A stretch of DNA of 64,000 nt, taken from the NCBI RefSeq assembly GCF_003056335.1, contig NZ_PYWA01000010.1, positions 62,001-126,000 of the forward strand, written 5' to 3'. The notes beneath the pieces were generated by a model, which searched no databases, had not been told where the DNA came from, and saw nothing but the letters and a program-made list of their open reading frames with translations. Positions 1 through 9,042 of the stretch are shown here, piece by piece. Within the stretch, counting starts at the first letter, position 1, and each line of letters opens with the position of its first letter. A program made the position numbers and the translations under genes. This stretch comes from Paracoccus indicus. GTDB taxonomy: Bacteria; Pseudomonadota; Alphaproteobacteria; Rhodobacterales; Rhodobacteraceae.

Positions 1-1444
1 CGATGTTCACGCCCAGATCGCCCAGGGTCATGCCCAGCTGGCCGATGACGCCCGGAACGTCCTTGTTGCGGGTATAGAGCATGTGCTCGCCCACCTCGGC
101 GTCGACATTGATGCCGCGGATCTGGATGAAGCGCGGCTTGCCGTCGCTGAAGACCGTGCCCGCGATGGACCGTTCGCGCGTGTCGGTCACGCAGGTCAGC
201 TTGATATAGCCTTCATAGGCGCCGGCCTTGTCCTGACGCGTGGTCGAGACCTGCACGCCACGATCCTTGGCCATAACGGGGGCCGAGACCATGTTCACAT
301 CCGGGTTCGTGGCCTTCATCACGCCCGCGATCACCGCGGCGTTCAGCGCGTTCAGGTTCATGGTCGAGACCGAGCCGTCGTAAAGCACGTTGATCGCCTT
401 GATCGGCTCATCCGTCATCTGGCCGACGAAGGCGCCCAGATGCGAGGCCAGCTTGATCCAGGGACCCATGACCGCGGCTTCCTCGGCCGTGACCGAAGGC
501 ATGTTCAGCGCGTTCTCGACGGCACCGGTCAGCAGGTAATCCGACATCTGTTCCGCGACCTGCAGGGCCACGTTTTCCTGTGCTTCGGTCGTTGCGGCAC
601 CCAGGTGCGGGGTCACGACGACGTTCGGCAGGTTGAACAGCGGGCTTTCGGTGGCAGGCTCGACCGCGAAGACGTCGAAGGCGGCACCGGCGACGCGGCC
701 TTCCTTCAAGGCCTCGGCCAGCGCCTCTTCATCAACCAGGCCGCCGCGGGCGCAGTTGATGATGCGGACATTCGGCTTCAGCTTGGCGATCGCGTCGCGC
801 GACAGGATGTTGCGGGTCTTGTCGGTCAGCGGCACGTGGAAGGTGATGAAATCGGCGCGGGCCAGCAGCTCGTCCAGATCGACCTTGGTGACGCCCAGCT
901 CCTTGGCGCGCTCCTCGGACAGGAAGGGGTCATAGGCCACGACCTTCATGTGCAGCCCAAGCGCACGGTCGATCACGATCGAGCCGATGTTGCCCGCACC
1001 GATCACGCCAAGCGTCTTGTTGAACAGCTCGACACCCATGAAGCGGTTCTTTTCCCACTTGCCGGCATGGGTGCTGACGCTGGCTTCGGGCAGCTGGCGT
1101 GCGACGGCGAACATCATGGCGATGGCGTGCTCGGCGGTGGTGACGCTGTTGCCGAAGGGGGTGTTCATGACGATCACGCCTTTCTTGCTGGCGGCGGGGA
1201 TGTCGACGTTGTCGACCCCGATGCCGGCGCGGCCGATGACCTTCAGATTGGTCGCGGCCTCCAGCAGCTTGTCGGTCACCTTGGTGGCCGAACGGATGGC
1301 CAGACCGTCATACTGACCGATCACCTCGGCCAGCTTTTCCTTGTCCTTGCCCAGATCGGGCATGTAGTCGACCTCGACACCGCGATCGCGGAAGATCTGG
1401 ACGGCGGTTTCGGAAAGCTTGTCGGAAACGAGAACCTTGGGCAT
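1..1444 (-). CDS. serA: D-3-phosphoglycerate dehydrogenase (partial, C-terminus outside window)
   Basis: Oxidises 3-phosphoglycerate to 3-phosphohydroxypyruvate, the first step of phosphorylated serine synthesis, in the cytoplasm. The frame reads MPKVLVSDKLSE from ATG at 1444 and stays open to the window edge, giving about 481 residues of a family usually near 530, so the end of the ACT-type regulatory domain is missing. Visible landmarks are the Rossmann motif GVIGAGNIGS, the catalytic Arg in INCARGGLVDEE, the catalytic Glu in DVFAVEP and the catalytic His in TPHLGAATTEAQ. It lies 108 bp downstream of serC on the same strand, separated by a palindromic repeat, and is probably co-transcribed with serC. 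Confidence 0.97.
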   Translation of the reverse strand, partial: MPKVLVSDKLSETAVQIFRDRGVEVDYMPDLGKDKEKLAEVIGQYDGLAIRSATKVTDKLLEAATNLKVIGRAGIGVDNVDIPAASKKGVIVMNTPFGNSVTTAEHAIAMMFAVARQLPEASVSTHAGKWEKNRFMGVELFNKTLGVIGAGNIGSIVIDRALGLHMKVVAYDPFLSEERAKELGVTKVDLDELLARADFITFHVPLTDKTRNILSRDAIAKLKPNVRIINCARGGLVDEEALAEALKEGRVAGAAFDVFAVEPATESPLFNLPNVVVTPHLGAATTEAQENVALQVAEQMSDYLLTGAVENALNMPSVTAEEAAVMGPWIKLASHLGAFVGQMTDEPIKAINVLYDGSVSTMNLNALNAAVIAGVMKATNPDVNMVSAPVMAKDRGVQVSTTRQDKAGAYEGYIKLTCVTDTRERSIAGTVFSDGKPRFIQIRGINVDAEVGEHMLYTRNKDVPGVIGQLGMTLGDLGVNI

Positions 1445-1496
1445 GTAAACTATCCTTGTCTGGGGACGTCCGGGCTTGGCCACGCTGACATCCTGC

Positions 1497-1543
1497 TTCT
1501 TGGTTGGAAAAATACCCCGGGGGCCCGGGGGCTGGCCCCCGGA
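1497..1543 (-). repeat. GC-rich palindromic intergenic repeat, copy A
   Basis: Read on the minus strand this is a G/C-rich inverted repeat followed by CCCCGGGGTATTT, then CAACC and AGAAG. The same order of blocks recurs at 39653-39708 and inside a gene at 56407-56451. It lies between the serC stop and the serA start. It may form an RNA hairpin between the two cistrons. I believe such elements are common between genes in Rhodobacteraceae; the similarity of the copies is directly visible. Confidence 0.75.
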
Positions 1544-1552
1544 CGGTCCGGC

Positions 1553-2698
1553 TTATTGCGCGGCCAGCTCGGCCCGATAGGCCCATTCGACCCAGGGCAT
1601 CAGGGCTTCCACGTCGCTGGCTTCCACCGTCGATCCGCACCAGATCCGCAGACCGGCGGGCGCATCGCGATAGGCACCGGCGTCCAGTGCCACGTTTTCC
1701 TTGTCCAACCGCTTGGCCACGGCCTTCGCAAAAGCGGCACCGTCCTTGATGGCAGGATCGGTGAACTTCAGGCAGACGCTGGTCGTCGATGCGGTCGCGG
1801 GATCGGCGGCAAGATCCGCGATCCAGTCCTTGTCGGCGATGAAGTCGCGAACGGCCTTGGCATTGGCATCGGCGCGGGCGATCAGGCCCGACACGCCGCC
1901 AAGCGATTGCGCCCATTTCAGCGCGACCAGGTAATCCTCGACCGCCAGCATCGAGGGCGTGTTGATCGTCTCGCCCTTGAAGATGCCCTCGATCAGCTTG
2001 CCGCCCTTGGTCAGGCGGAAGATTTTGGGCAGGGGACGGTCGGGGGTGAAGCTTTCCAGACGCTCGACCGCGCGGGGCGACAGGATCAGCATCCCGTGTG
2101 CGCCTTCGCCGCCCAGCACCTTCTGCCAGCTGAAGGTCACGACATCCAGCTTGTCCCAGGGCAGATCCATCGCGAATGCGGCGCTGGTGGCATCGCAGAT
2201 GGTCAGGCCCTGACGGTCGGCGGGGATCGCATCACCGTTGGGGACGCGCACGCCGCTGGTGGTGCCGTTCCAGGTGAAGACGACGTCGCTGTCGAAATCC
2301 ACCTCGGCGAAATCGACGATATGGCCATAATCGGCCTTGCGGACGGTGGCGTCCAGCTTCAGCTGTTTCACGGCATCCGTGACCCAGCCTTCGCCGAAGC
2401 TTTCCCAGGCCAGCATTTCCACGGGGCGGGCGCCCAGCATGGTCCACATCGCCATCTCGACCGCGCCGGTGTCGGAACCGGGGACGATGCCAATGCGGTA
2501 GTCGGCGGGAACGTTCAGGACCTCGCGGGTCAGGTCGATGGCCTCGGCCAGTTTCGACTTGCCGATGGCGGCGCGATGCGAACGGCCCAAGGGCGCGTCG
2601 GCAAGCATGTCCAGATTGTATTGGGGGATCTTGGCGCAGGGGCCCGAAGAAAAGCGCGGGTTTGCCGGCCGCGTTGCCGGGGTCTTCAGTTCGGTCAT
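1553..2698 (-). CDS. serC: Phosphoserine aminotransferase
   Basis: PLP enzyme that converts 3-phosphohydroxypyruvate plus glutamate to phosphoserine (step 2 of serine synthesis; the family can also act in pyridoxal phosphate synthesis). It has 381 residues and starts [11 protein letters not shown]; the probable Schiff-base lysine is K193 in [14 protein letters not shown]. This is the form usual in alphaproteobacteria and methanogens, distinct in sequence from E. coli SerC. The start at 2698 has a GGAAGG ribosome site 8 nt upstream, inside a structured leader. It is the first gene of a probable serC-serA operon, divergent from serB. Confidence 0.96.
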   Translation of the reverse strand: MTELKTPATRPANPRFSSGPCAKIPQYNLDMLADAPLGRSHRAAIGKSKLAEAIDLTREVLNVPADYRIGIVPGSDTGAVEMAMWTMLGARPVEMLAWESFGEGWVTDAVKQLKLDATVRKADYGHIVDFAEVDFDSDVVFTWNGTTSGVRVPNGDAIPADRQGLTICDATSAAFAMDLPWDKLDVVTFSWQKVLGGEGAHGMLILSPRAVERLESFTPDRPLPKIFRLTKGGKLIEGIFKGETINTPSMLAVEDYLVALKWAQSLGGVSGLIARADANAKAVRDFIADKDWIADLAADPATASTTSVCLKFTDPAIKDGAAFAKAVAKRLDKENVALDAGAYRDAPAGLRIWCGSTVEASDVEALMPWVEWAYRAELAAQ

Positions 2699-2765
2699 GT
2701 GACTAGCCTTCCAGCTAAAAGCCCTTCGTTGGGGAAGGGTGTCCCGCCGTCGGACTTAGTGGGCG
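2699..2765 (-). promoter_or_regulatory. Candidate serC leader RNA element
   Basis: Immediately upstream of serC the minus strand carries a perfect hairpin CCCTTC/GAAGGG (2722-2739), a second weak stem GTCC/GGAC (2741-2755), and the serC ribosome site GGAAGG (2707-2712). The 5' arm of the first hairpin, which contains CCTTCC, is also complementary to the ribosome site, so two exclusive pairings are possible. Position and layout match the serC leader motif known from alphaproteobacteria. The family assignment is from memory and was not tested with a covariance model. Confidence 0.6.
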
Positions 2766-2829
2766 TCGCTCTCTGGCGCAAGGAAAATCTTTGATCTACA
2801 CCCCGGATCAGCCCAACGAAGGAAGCGCC

Positions 2830-3708
2830 ATGTTCACCGTCTCGCTGATTGCCGCCCCTGCCGCCGCCAACCTGGACGGCGATCTGCCGCAGGGAATTTC
2901 CGCAAGGTGGAACGGGTCCGAACCGCGCTGGCTGGCCCCGGGCATCGCCGCCGAATTCGACATCCCCGACACGCCCGCCGACATCGATCAGATCTGGTCG
3001 GACCTGCAAGCCATCGGCATCGACATGGTCGTCCAGCCCGTCGAGGGCCGCCGCAAGAAGGTTCTGCTGGCGGACATGGATTCGACCATGATCGACCAGG
3101 AATGCATCGACGAGCTGGCCGATTTCGCAGGCGTCGGCCCCCGCGTGGCCGAGATCACCGCCCGCGCCATGAACGGCGAGTTGGACTTCCACGAGGCGCT
3201 GATCGAGCGCGTCTCGCTGCTGGCGGGGCTGGATGAGGGCGTCATCCAACAGGTGCTGGAAAGCCGCATCACGCTGGCCTCGGGCGGGCGGGAACTTGTC
3301 GCCACAATGCGCGCGCATGGGGCGCATGCGGCGCTGGTCTCGGGCGGGTTCACGGCCTTCACCACGGCGGTGGCCGAGCAGCTTGGCTTCGACGAACACC
3401 GCGCCAACGTCCTTTTGGCCGATGGCGGTGTGCTGACCGGCCATGTCGCCCTGCCCGTTCTGGGCCGCGAGGCCAAGGTCGAGGCGCTTCAGCGTATAAT
3501 CGACCGATTCGGCCTGACGGCGCAGGACGTGATGGCGGTGGGCGACGGGGCGAACGATCTGGGCATGATCCAGATGGCCGGATCGGGCGTCGCGCTGCAC
3601 GCCAAGCCCGCCGTGGCCGCTCAGGCGCAGATCCGGATCAACCACGGCGATCTGACGGCGTTGCTGTATCTGCAGGGCTATGCGCAGGCCGACTTCGTCA
3701 CCGCCTGA
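2830..3708 (+). CDS. serB: Phosphoserine phosphatase
   Basis: HAD-superfamily phosphatase that releases serine from phosphoserine, the last step of serine synthesis. It has 292 residues. HAD motif I is ADMDSTM (nucleophile D82, acid/base D84), motif II is SGGFTAFT (171-178) and the metal site is GDGANDLG (238-245). An N-terminal region of about 75 residues precedes the HAD core, as in E. coli SerB. I chose ATG 2830 because GAAGGAA lies just upstream; a longer frame from 2791 has no such site. It is divergent from serC-serA, so all three pathway genes sit together. Confidence 0.96.
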   Translation: MFTVSLIAAPAAANLDGDLPQGISARWNGSEPRWLAPGIAAEFDIPDTPADIDQIWSDLQAIGIDMVVQPVEGRRKKVLLADMDSTMIDQECIDELADFAGVGPRVAEITARAMNGELDFHEALIERVSLLAGLDEGVIQQVLESRITLASGGRELVATMRAHGAHAALVSGGFTAFTTAVAEQLGFDEHRANVLLADGGVLTGHVALPVLGREAKVEALQRIIDRFGLTAQDVMAVGDGANDLGMIQMAGSGVALHAKPAVAAQAQIRINHGDLTALLYLQGYAQADFVTA

Positions 3709-3768
3709 GCCGACCTCGACCGACATTCGACGCGCGCGCCTTGATCGCCCGTCCCGCAAGCGTGGTGC

Positions 3769-4530
3769 ATGATGCTGGACCAAAGCCTTGATCTGCTGAT
3801 CCTTCTGATCGGCGCGGCCTTCGCGGCCGGTTTCGTCGATGCCATCGCGGGCGGAGGCGGGCTGATCACCGTCCCCGTCCTGATGCTGGCGGGCATCCCG
3901 CCCGCGCAGGCGCTGGCCACGAACAAGGTGCAGGGCGTCTTCGGCGCCGCGACCGCCGCCGTCAGCTATGCCGCCAGGGGGCTGGTCGATCTGCGCAGCC
4001 AGTGGCGCTCGGCCTTGCTGGCGGGGGTGGCAGGGGCTGCCGGGGCGGGGCTGGTGACTTGGCTGCCGACCGACGGGCTGCGGCTGATCCTGCCGGTGGT
4101 GCTGATCGCCATCGCGCTGTTCTTCGCGCTGAAGCCGGGGCTGAACGACCTGGACCGCACCCGCCGCCTGACGCCGCTGGTCTTTGCCGCGACCATCGTG
4201 CCGCTGATCGGCTTCTACGACGGGCTGATCGGGCCGGGGGCGGGGGCCTTCTACATGATCGGTTTCGTGACGCTGGCGGGTTACGGCGTCCTGAAGGCCA
4301 CGGCGCATACCAAGATGCTGAACTTCGCCTCGAACCTGGGCGGGCTGGCGGCATTTTCACTGGTGGGCAATCCACTGTGGGGCTTGGGTATCTGCATGGG
4401 TCTGGCGCAGATCGCGGGGGCGGCGCTTGGGGCGCGGCTGGCGACGCGGATCGGATCGCGGCTGATCAAGCCGCTGCTTGTGGCAACCTCGACCATTCTG
4501 GCGCTGCGGCTGATCTGGCAGATGCTGTGA
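3769..4530 (+). CDS. TSUP/TauE-SafE family membrane transporter
   Basis: A 253-residue integral membrane protein with about eight hydrophobic helices and the TSUP opening GFVDAIAGGGGLITVP, followed by TNKVQGVFG; the second repeat has GFYDGLIGPGAGAF. TSUP proteins export or import sulfite, sulfonates, sulfoacetate or similar organic anions. The substrate cannot be told from sequence. Two adjacent ATG codons (3769, 3772) are both possible starts. It follows serB by 60 bp and may share its transcript. It converges on the asparaginase gene across a GC hairpin. Confidence 0.9.
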   Translation: MMLDQSLDLLILLIGAAFAAGFVDAIAGGGGLITVPVLMLAGIPPAQALATNKVQGVFGAATAAVSYAARGLVDLRSQWRSALLAGVAGAAGAGLVTWLPTDGLRLILPVVLIAIALFFALKPGLNDLDRTRRLTPLVFAATIVPLIGFYDGLIGPGAGAFYMIGFVTLAGYGVLKATAHTKMLNFASNLGGLAAFSLVGNPLWGLGICMGLAQIAGAALGARLATRIGSRLIKPLLVATSTILALRLIWQML

Positions 4531-4538
4531 AGGGAAAC

Positions 4539-4564
4539 GGCGCCCCCTCTGCCAAGAGGGCGCC
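4539..4564. terminator. GC-rich hairpin between convergent genes
   Basis: The arms GGCGCC(CC)CTC and GAGGGCGCC flank a 6-nt loop, with a 2-nt bulge. It sits between the stops of the TSUP gene (4530) and the asparaginase gene (4641). There is no T tract, so it is a possible rather than typical intrinsic terminator. Confidence 0.45.
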
Positions 4565-4640
4565 GGGGATTGAGCGGGAACAGGCAAGGGGGACTTGCCC
4601 CGTCATCAGACCATGTTTCTGCGTCGTTTTCGTGACAGAA

Positions 4641-5627
4641 TCAGTTCGGGAAGGCGGCGGCGGTCCGCATCTCGCCCGTGACGATACCGCGGCAGTTCAC
4701 GATGGGGCTGTTCAGCAGCTTGCCCGCGACGGGATGTTTCGCATCCAGAACGCCCAGGTGGATCAACAGCGCGGTGATCGCGGCCTCGCTGGCGCGGGTG
4801 GCGCCATCGGTGATCTTCAACGCGACGCCCAGGCCCTGTTCGGGCAGGATGGCGACGAAGACGCCCTCGGCGCCGGTCTTGACGGTGACCTTGTTGTCCA
4901 TCGCCTCCATCAGCAGGGTGCAGGACCGGCCCGCACCGGCGACCATGTCGGGGTGGTGGCGCATCGCATCGGTCAGGCGGCGCATGGCGCGACCGCGGGT
5001 GTCGTCGCCGGGATTGGCAAAGCGCGCCATCGCGCGGGCCAGTCCTTCAAGCGAGCAGGCCCAGTTCGGGGCCGAGCATCCGTCGATGCCGTATCCGGGG
5101 CTGGTCTCGCCGGTCACATCCTCGAAGGCATCCTTCACGGCCTGCTGGACCGGGTGGTCGGGGTCGACATAGTCCGCGCCGCCGCCAAGATGCCGGTTCA
5201 GCGTGAGGAACCCCGCGTGCTTGCCCGAGCAGTTGTTGTGAAACTGGCAGGGGCTTTCGTCCGAACAGGTCAGCCGCCGGTTTTCGTCAGGATCGCGGGG
5301 CATATGGGTGCCGCAGCGCAGGTCGCTTTCCGACAGGTCCAGCGCGCGGGTCCAGTCGCGCACGGCATCGACATGCATCGCAGCACCCGAATGGCTTGCG
5401 CAGGCCAGGGCCAGCTGGCGGTCGGTCAGCCCCGCCGCATCGGCCGCGCCGCTTTCCACCAGGGGCAGCGCCTGGATCATCTTGCAGGACGATCGCGGAA
5501 AGATGGTGCGGGTCGGCTGGCCCCAGGCCTCGACCAGGCCGTGGGTGTCGCAGATGACGGCGTGGCCGCGGTGCAGGCTTTCCCTCAGGCCGCCGCGCCA
5601 CAGTTCGATCATGTCTGCTGACCGCAT
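4641..5627 (-). CDS. Asparaginase II family protein
   Basis: Belongs to the asparaginase_II family (PF06089 type), unrelated to E. coli AnsA/AnsB; members hydrolyse L-asparagine to aspartate and ammonia and have serine-protease-like or thermolabile-asparaginase character. Landmarks are FPRSSCKMIQALPL, HNNCSGKHAGFL, GIDGCSAPNWACSLEGLARAMARF and GRSCTLLMEAMDNKVTVKTGAEGVF. The frame is open to 5729, but I place the start at 5627, where GGGAGA lies 8 nt upstream, giving 328 residues, close to family length. There is no signal peptide, so it is cytoplasmic. Confidence 0.88.
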   Translation of the reverse strand: MRSADMIELWRGGLRESLHRGHAVICDTHGLVEAWGQPTRTIFPRSSCKMIQALPLVESGAADAAGLTDRQLALACASHSGAAMHVDAVRDWTRALDLSESDLRCGTHMPRDPDENRRLTCSDESPCQFHNNCSGKHAGFLTLNRHLGGGADYVDPDHPVQQAVKDAFEDVTGETSPGYGIDGCSAPNWACSLEGLARAMARFANPGDDTRGRAMRRLTDAMRHHPDMVAGAGRSCTLLMEAMDNKVTVKTGAEGVFVAILPEQGLGVALKITDGATRASEAAITALLIHLGVLDAKHPVAGKLLNSPIVNCRGIVTGEMRTAAAFPN

Positions 5628-5780
5628 TCGCAAATTCTCCCTGACAATTGCGCGATTTGCCTCGTGCACCCTTTCGGGGGCCGCGATTTTCGCTATCCTG
5701 ACCAGAGACGGTTGAAAAGACCACAGCAATCGGGAACAACGCCGATCGAAGTGGCGAAATGAATGTCAGGAGGCCAGAGC

Positions 5781-6302
5781 ATGATGAAAACTACGCTGCG
5801 CGGCATCGGCGCAAGTCTTGTCCTGATCGGCGGACTTGGTTCGGCGATGGCTCAGGAATCGAACAACGTCGTGGCGACCGAGGGTGACTGGACGGTCTTT
5901 GCCGCCGACAACCCCCGCGAATGCTGGGCCGTGTCCCCGCCCAAGTCCACGATCAACACCAAGGACGGCCAGCCGACCGAGGTTCAGCGCGGCGACATCC
6001 GCCTCTATGTCGCCTATCGCCCCGGCCAGGACGGAGAGCTGTCCTTCACCGGCGGATATCCCTTCGCCCCCGATTCGACGGTCGAGGTCGATGTCGGCGG
6101 ACGCAAGTTCAACCTGTTCACCGAAGGCGAAAGCGCCTGGACGGGCAGCCCCTCGGACGATCAGGCCGTGATCAGCGCCCTGCGCGCCGGATCCACCGCC
6201 GTCGTGACCGGCCGTTCGTCGCGTGGCACGACCACCAAGGACACCTTCAGCCTGTCGGGCATCACCGCCGCGACGAACACCGCCCGCGAGCGCTGCAAGT
6301 AA
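5781..6302 (+). CDS. IalB-like secreted protein (invasion-associated locus B family)
   Basis: A small periplasmic protein of 173 residues. The N-terminus (MMKTTLRG, then a hydrophobic stretch ending GSAMAQES) is a Sec signal peptide with likely cleavage after AMA. The mature part has the family features GDWTVFAADNPRECWAVSPP, two cysteines (Cys in RECW and the C-terminal RERCK), and SARGT-like GRSSRGTTTKDTFSL. IalB was named for Bartonella erythrocyte invasion; in free-living Rhodobacteraceae the role is unknown. ATG 5781 is preceded by a strong AGGAGG at 5768-5773, preferred to the upstream ATG at 5763. Confidence 0.8.
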   Translation: MMKTTLRGIGASLVLIGGLGSAMAQESNNVVATEGDWTVFAADNPRECWAVSPPKSTINTKDGQPTEVQRGDIRLYVAYRPGQDGELSFTGGYPFAPDSTVEVDVGGRKFNLFTEGESAWTGSPSDDQAVISALRAGSTAVVTGRSSRGTTTKDTFSLSGITAATNTARERCK

Positions 6303-6414
6303 TCGACGGCACCGGGGGCCTGCCCCCAAACGCATTTCACGAATGGGCGGGGCTGGTTGATTTCCGGCCCCGTTTGGCATATCTGCGTCGTTTCACCCAA
6401 ACTCAGGTATCGTC

Positions 6415-7587
6415 ATGTCCGCCCCGATCACGCAGGATGTTCTGACCATCCCCCGCAAGCTGCCCGAATCGGGCCGCACGAACATCGTCGGTCTGACCCG
6501 TGACCAGTTGCATGACGCCCTGGTCGCCGCAGGCACGCCGGAACGCCAGGCCAAGATGCGTGTGGGGCAGGTCTGGCAGTGGGTCTATTACTGGGGCGTG
6601 CGCGATTTCGCGCAGATGACGAACCTCTCCAAGGACTATCGCCAGCTTCTGGCCGACAAGTTCGAGATCACCCTGCCCGAGATCGTGTCCCGTCAGGTCA
6701 GCAACGACGGCACCCGCAAATACCTTGTCCGCATCGCCGGCGGCCATGAGGTCGAGGTGGTCTATATCCCCGAGGAAGGCCGCGGCACGCTCTGTGTCAG
6801 CAGCCAGGTCGGCTGCACGCTGACCTGTTCCTTCTGCCACACCGGCACGCAGAAGCTGGTTCGAAACCTGACGCCCGGCGAAATCGTCGGCCAGCTGATG
6901 CTGGCTCGCGACGATCTGGGCGAATGGCCGGTGCAAGGCGCCCCCAAGGATGAGACCCGCCTTGTCAGCAACATGGTCCTGATGGGCATGGGCGAGCCGC
7001 TTTACAACTTCGAGAATGTCCGCGACGCGATGAAGATCGTCATGGACAACGAGGGCCTGTCCCTGTCGCGCCGCCGCATCACCCTGTCGACCAGCGGCGT
7101 CGTGCCGGAAATCGCCCGCACCGCGCGGGAAATCGGCTGCCTGCTGGCCGTCAGCTTCCATGCCACCACCGATGAGGTCCGCGACAAGCTGGTGCCCATC
7201 AACAAGCGCTGGAACATCGAGACCCTGCTGAGCGCCCTGCGCGAATACCCGCGCCTGACCAACAGCGAACGCATCACCTTCGAATACGTGATGCTGGCGG
7301 GCGTGAACGACAGCGACGAGGATGCGCACCGGCTGGTCAAGCTGATCGAGGGCATTCCGGCCAAGATCAACCTGATCCCGTTCAACGAATGGCCCGGTGC
7401 GCCCTACAAGCGGTCCAGCAACAACCGCATCCACGCCTTCGCCGACATCGTCCACAATGCCGGTTATGCCAGCCCGATCCGTACCCCGCGCGGCGAGGAC
7501 ATCATGGCCGCCTGCGGCCAGTTGAAATCCGCGACCGAGCGTGGCCGCAAGACCCGCGCCCAGATCGTAGCCGAGGCTGCAGGCTGA
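6415..7587 (+). CDS. rlmN: Dual-specificity 23S rRNA/tRNA adenine-C2 methyltransferase
   Basis: Radical SAM enzyme that methylates C2 of A2503 in 23S rRNA and A37 of some tRNAs. It has 390 residues. The 4Fe-4S cluster motif is C134-x3-C138-x2-C141 in [13 protein letters not shown]. The two catalytic cysteines are C127 in GTLCVSSQ and C367 in MAACGQL, spaced from the cluster as in the E. coli enzyme. It follows the IalB-like gene by 112 bp, which contain a short GGGGGC/GCCCCC hairpin (6314-6327), and converges on the MarR gene. Confidence 0.96.
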   Translation: MSAPITQDVLTIPRKLPESGRTNIVGLTRDQLHDALVAAGTPERQAKMRVGQVWQWVYYWGVRDFAQMTNLSKDYRQLLADKFEITLPEIVSRQVSNDGTRKYLVRIAGGHEVEVVYIPEEGRGTLCVSSQVGCTLTCSFCHTGTQKLVRNLTPGEIVGQLMLARDDLGEWPVQGAPKDETRLVSNMVLMGMGEPLYNFENVRDAMKIVMDNEGLSLSRRRITLSTSGVVPEIARTAREIGCLLAVSFHATTDEVRDKLVPINKRWNIETLLSALREYPRLTNSERITFEYVMLAGVNDSDEDAHRLVKLIEGIPAKINLIPFNEWPGAPYKRSSNNRIHAFADIVHNAGYASPIRTPRGEDIMAACGQLKSATERGRKTRAQIVAEAAG

Positions 7588-8079
7588 TCACAGCACCGCG
7601 CGCAGCAGGGCCAGCAGATGGTTCAGCTGCGCGCGGTCGTCCGCGCTCAGCGTCGACAGCAGCCGCGTCTCGTTTTCCGCATGGGGTCCGATGGCGGCGT
7701 CGATCAGCTCCAGCCCCGCATCCGTCAGCGCCACCAGCGTGCCACGCCGGTCCTCGGGATTGGGCTGGCGGCTGATCAGCCCCCGCGCCTGCAGCCGGTC
7801 CAGCCGCGCCGTCATGCCCCCCGAACTGAGCATCGTCGCCTCGTAAAGCGCCGTGGGCGTCAGGGTATGAGGCGCACCCGCGCGGCGCAGCGTCGCCAGC
7901 ACGTCGAATTCCCCCGCCTGCAGCCCGAATCGGTCGAAGCCCGGTTGCAGATGGTCGCGCATGATCAGGGCCGAGACCTCGTTCAGGCGGCCGATGATCT
8001 CCATCGCCTCGACATCCAGATCGGGACGTTCGCAGCGCCATGATGCCGCGGCCTTGGCAGCGCGATCCTTTTCGGGCAT
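7588..8079 (-). CDS. MarR-family transcriptional regulator
   Basis: Winged-helix dimeric repressor type. Features include QAGEFDVLATLRRAG, TPTALYEATMLSSGGMTARLDRL (recognition helix) and the wing PEDRRGTLVALTDAGLELID. ATG codons at 8106, 8091 and 8079 are all in frame. I prefer 8079 (MPEKDRAAKAA, 163 residues), which leaves the repeated half-sites at 8085-8111 outside the gene, but the start is uncertain. It is divergent from an EamA transporter, a usual arrangement for a regulator and its target. The ligand is unknown. Confidence 0.88.
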   Translation of the reverse strand: MPEKDRAAKAAASWRCERPDLDVEAMEIIGRLNEVSALIMRDHLQPGFDRFGLQAGEFDVLATLRRAGAPHTLTPTALYEATMLSSGGMTARLDRLQARGLISRQPNPEDRRGTLVALTDAGLELIDAAIGPHAENETRLLSTLSADDRAQLNHLLALLRAVL

Positions 8080-8084
8080 ATGTC

Positions 8085-8111
8085 TTTCCATCAAGATAGT
8101 TTCCATCAAGA
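8085..8111. promoter_or_regulatory. Direct-repeat half-sites in the marR/EamA divergent promoter
   Basis: The 12-mer TTTCCATCAAGA occurs twice, at 8085-8096 and 8100-8111, 15 bp apart. ATCAAGA resembles the half-site often seen for MarR proteins in alphaproteobacteria. The location between divergent regulator and transporter genes fits an operator. No inverted partner is seen, which is atypical for a MarR dimer. Confidence 0.45.
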
Positions 8112-8139
8112 CATTAGTCCCGAAGGACGAGGTAGATCA

Positions 8140-9042
8140 ATGACCGACCTGCAAGCGCGCATCGTGATGCTGGGGTGCCTGGTGACGGCGGGGGCCGCGC
8201 TGGCGGTCACCATCCTGATATCGCGGATGGCATCCGATGCCGGTGCGCCGATGATCTGGTTCCTGGGCGCGGTGCTGGCGGGCAGCGGTATGGCGCAGCT
8301 GGTGCTGGCGCAGCTGTTGGGGCAGGGACAGGACATGCGGCCGATGCTGGTCTTCGCCCTTGGGGCGGGGGCGCTGCTGGCGGGGCCGACGGCGCTTGGC
8401 TATCTGGCGGTGTCGCATGTGGGGGCGGGCTATATCTCGATGACTTTCGCCTTTCCGATCCTGCTGACATGGGCGATGGCCCGGCTGATCGGGCTTGAAT
8501 CCCGCGACCCCCGCCGTGCGCTGGCCGTTGGGCTTGGGCTGGTGGGCGGCCTGATCATCGCGACGTCCAAGCTGTCGCAGCTGCCTTCGGATGCGACGCT
8601 GTGGCTGCTGGCGGCAACGGCGATGCCGGTGGTGATCGCGGGCGGCAATATCTTCCGCAGCCGCTATTGGCCGAAAGGCGCGCGCCCGCTGACGCTGTCT
8701 GGGCTGACGTTGCTGATGGGCGGGCTTGCCTGCGTGCCGCTGGCGGCGCTGCTGGATGGATCGCCTGCCGCGCTTTGGAATCAGGGGACGCTGCGCCACC
8801 TGCTGGGCGTCGATATCGCGGTCTTCGTCATCCAGTACATCGCCTTCTTCCAGCTTCAGCGCCTTGGCGGGCCGGTGACGCTGTCGCTGCTGGGCCCGGT
8901 CGCTGCCCTGACCGGGGCGGCCGGCGCGCTTTGGATCTTTGCCGAACCGCTGCCGCAGGGCTTCCTGCTGGCGGGCCTCTTGGTCGGGACGGGGGTCATG
9001 CTGATGCTGATGCGCCGCCGCCCCGTCCCAGAAGCGGCCTAG
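8140..9042 (+). CDS. EamA/DMT-superfamily transporter
   Basis: A 300-residue membrane protein with about ten hydrophobic segments in two EamA-like halves (for example ALGYLAVSHVGAGYISMTF in the first and PVTLSLLGPVAALTGAAGALW in the second). DMT transporters export amino acids, metabolites or drugs; the substrate is unknown. ATG 8140 follows a GAGGTAG stretch; an upstream ATG at 8080 would run through the proposed operator. It is divergent from the MarR gene, its probable regulator. Its TAG stop interlocks with the TAG of the convergent LOG gene in the 4-bp CTAG at 9039-9042. Confidence 0.85.
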   Translation: MTDLQARIVMLGCLVTAGAALAVTILISRMASDAGAPMIWFLGAVLAGSGMAQLVLAQLLGQGQDMRPMLVFALGAGALLAGPTALGYLAVSHVGAGYISMTFAFPILLTWAMARLIGLESRDPRRALAVGLGLVGGLIIATSKLSQLPSDATLWLLAATAMPVVIAGGNIFRSRYWPKGARPLTLSGLTLLMGGLACVPLAALLDGSPAALWNQGTLRHLLGVDIAVFVIQYIAFFQLQRLGGPVTLSLLGPVAALTGAAGALWIFAEPLPQGFLLAGLLVGTGVMLMLMRRRPVPEAA

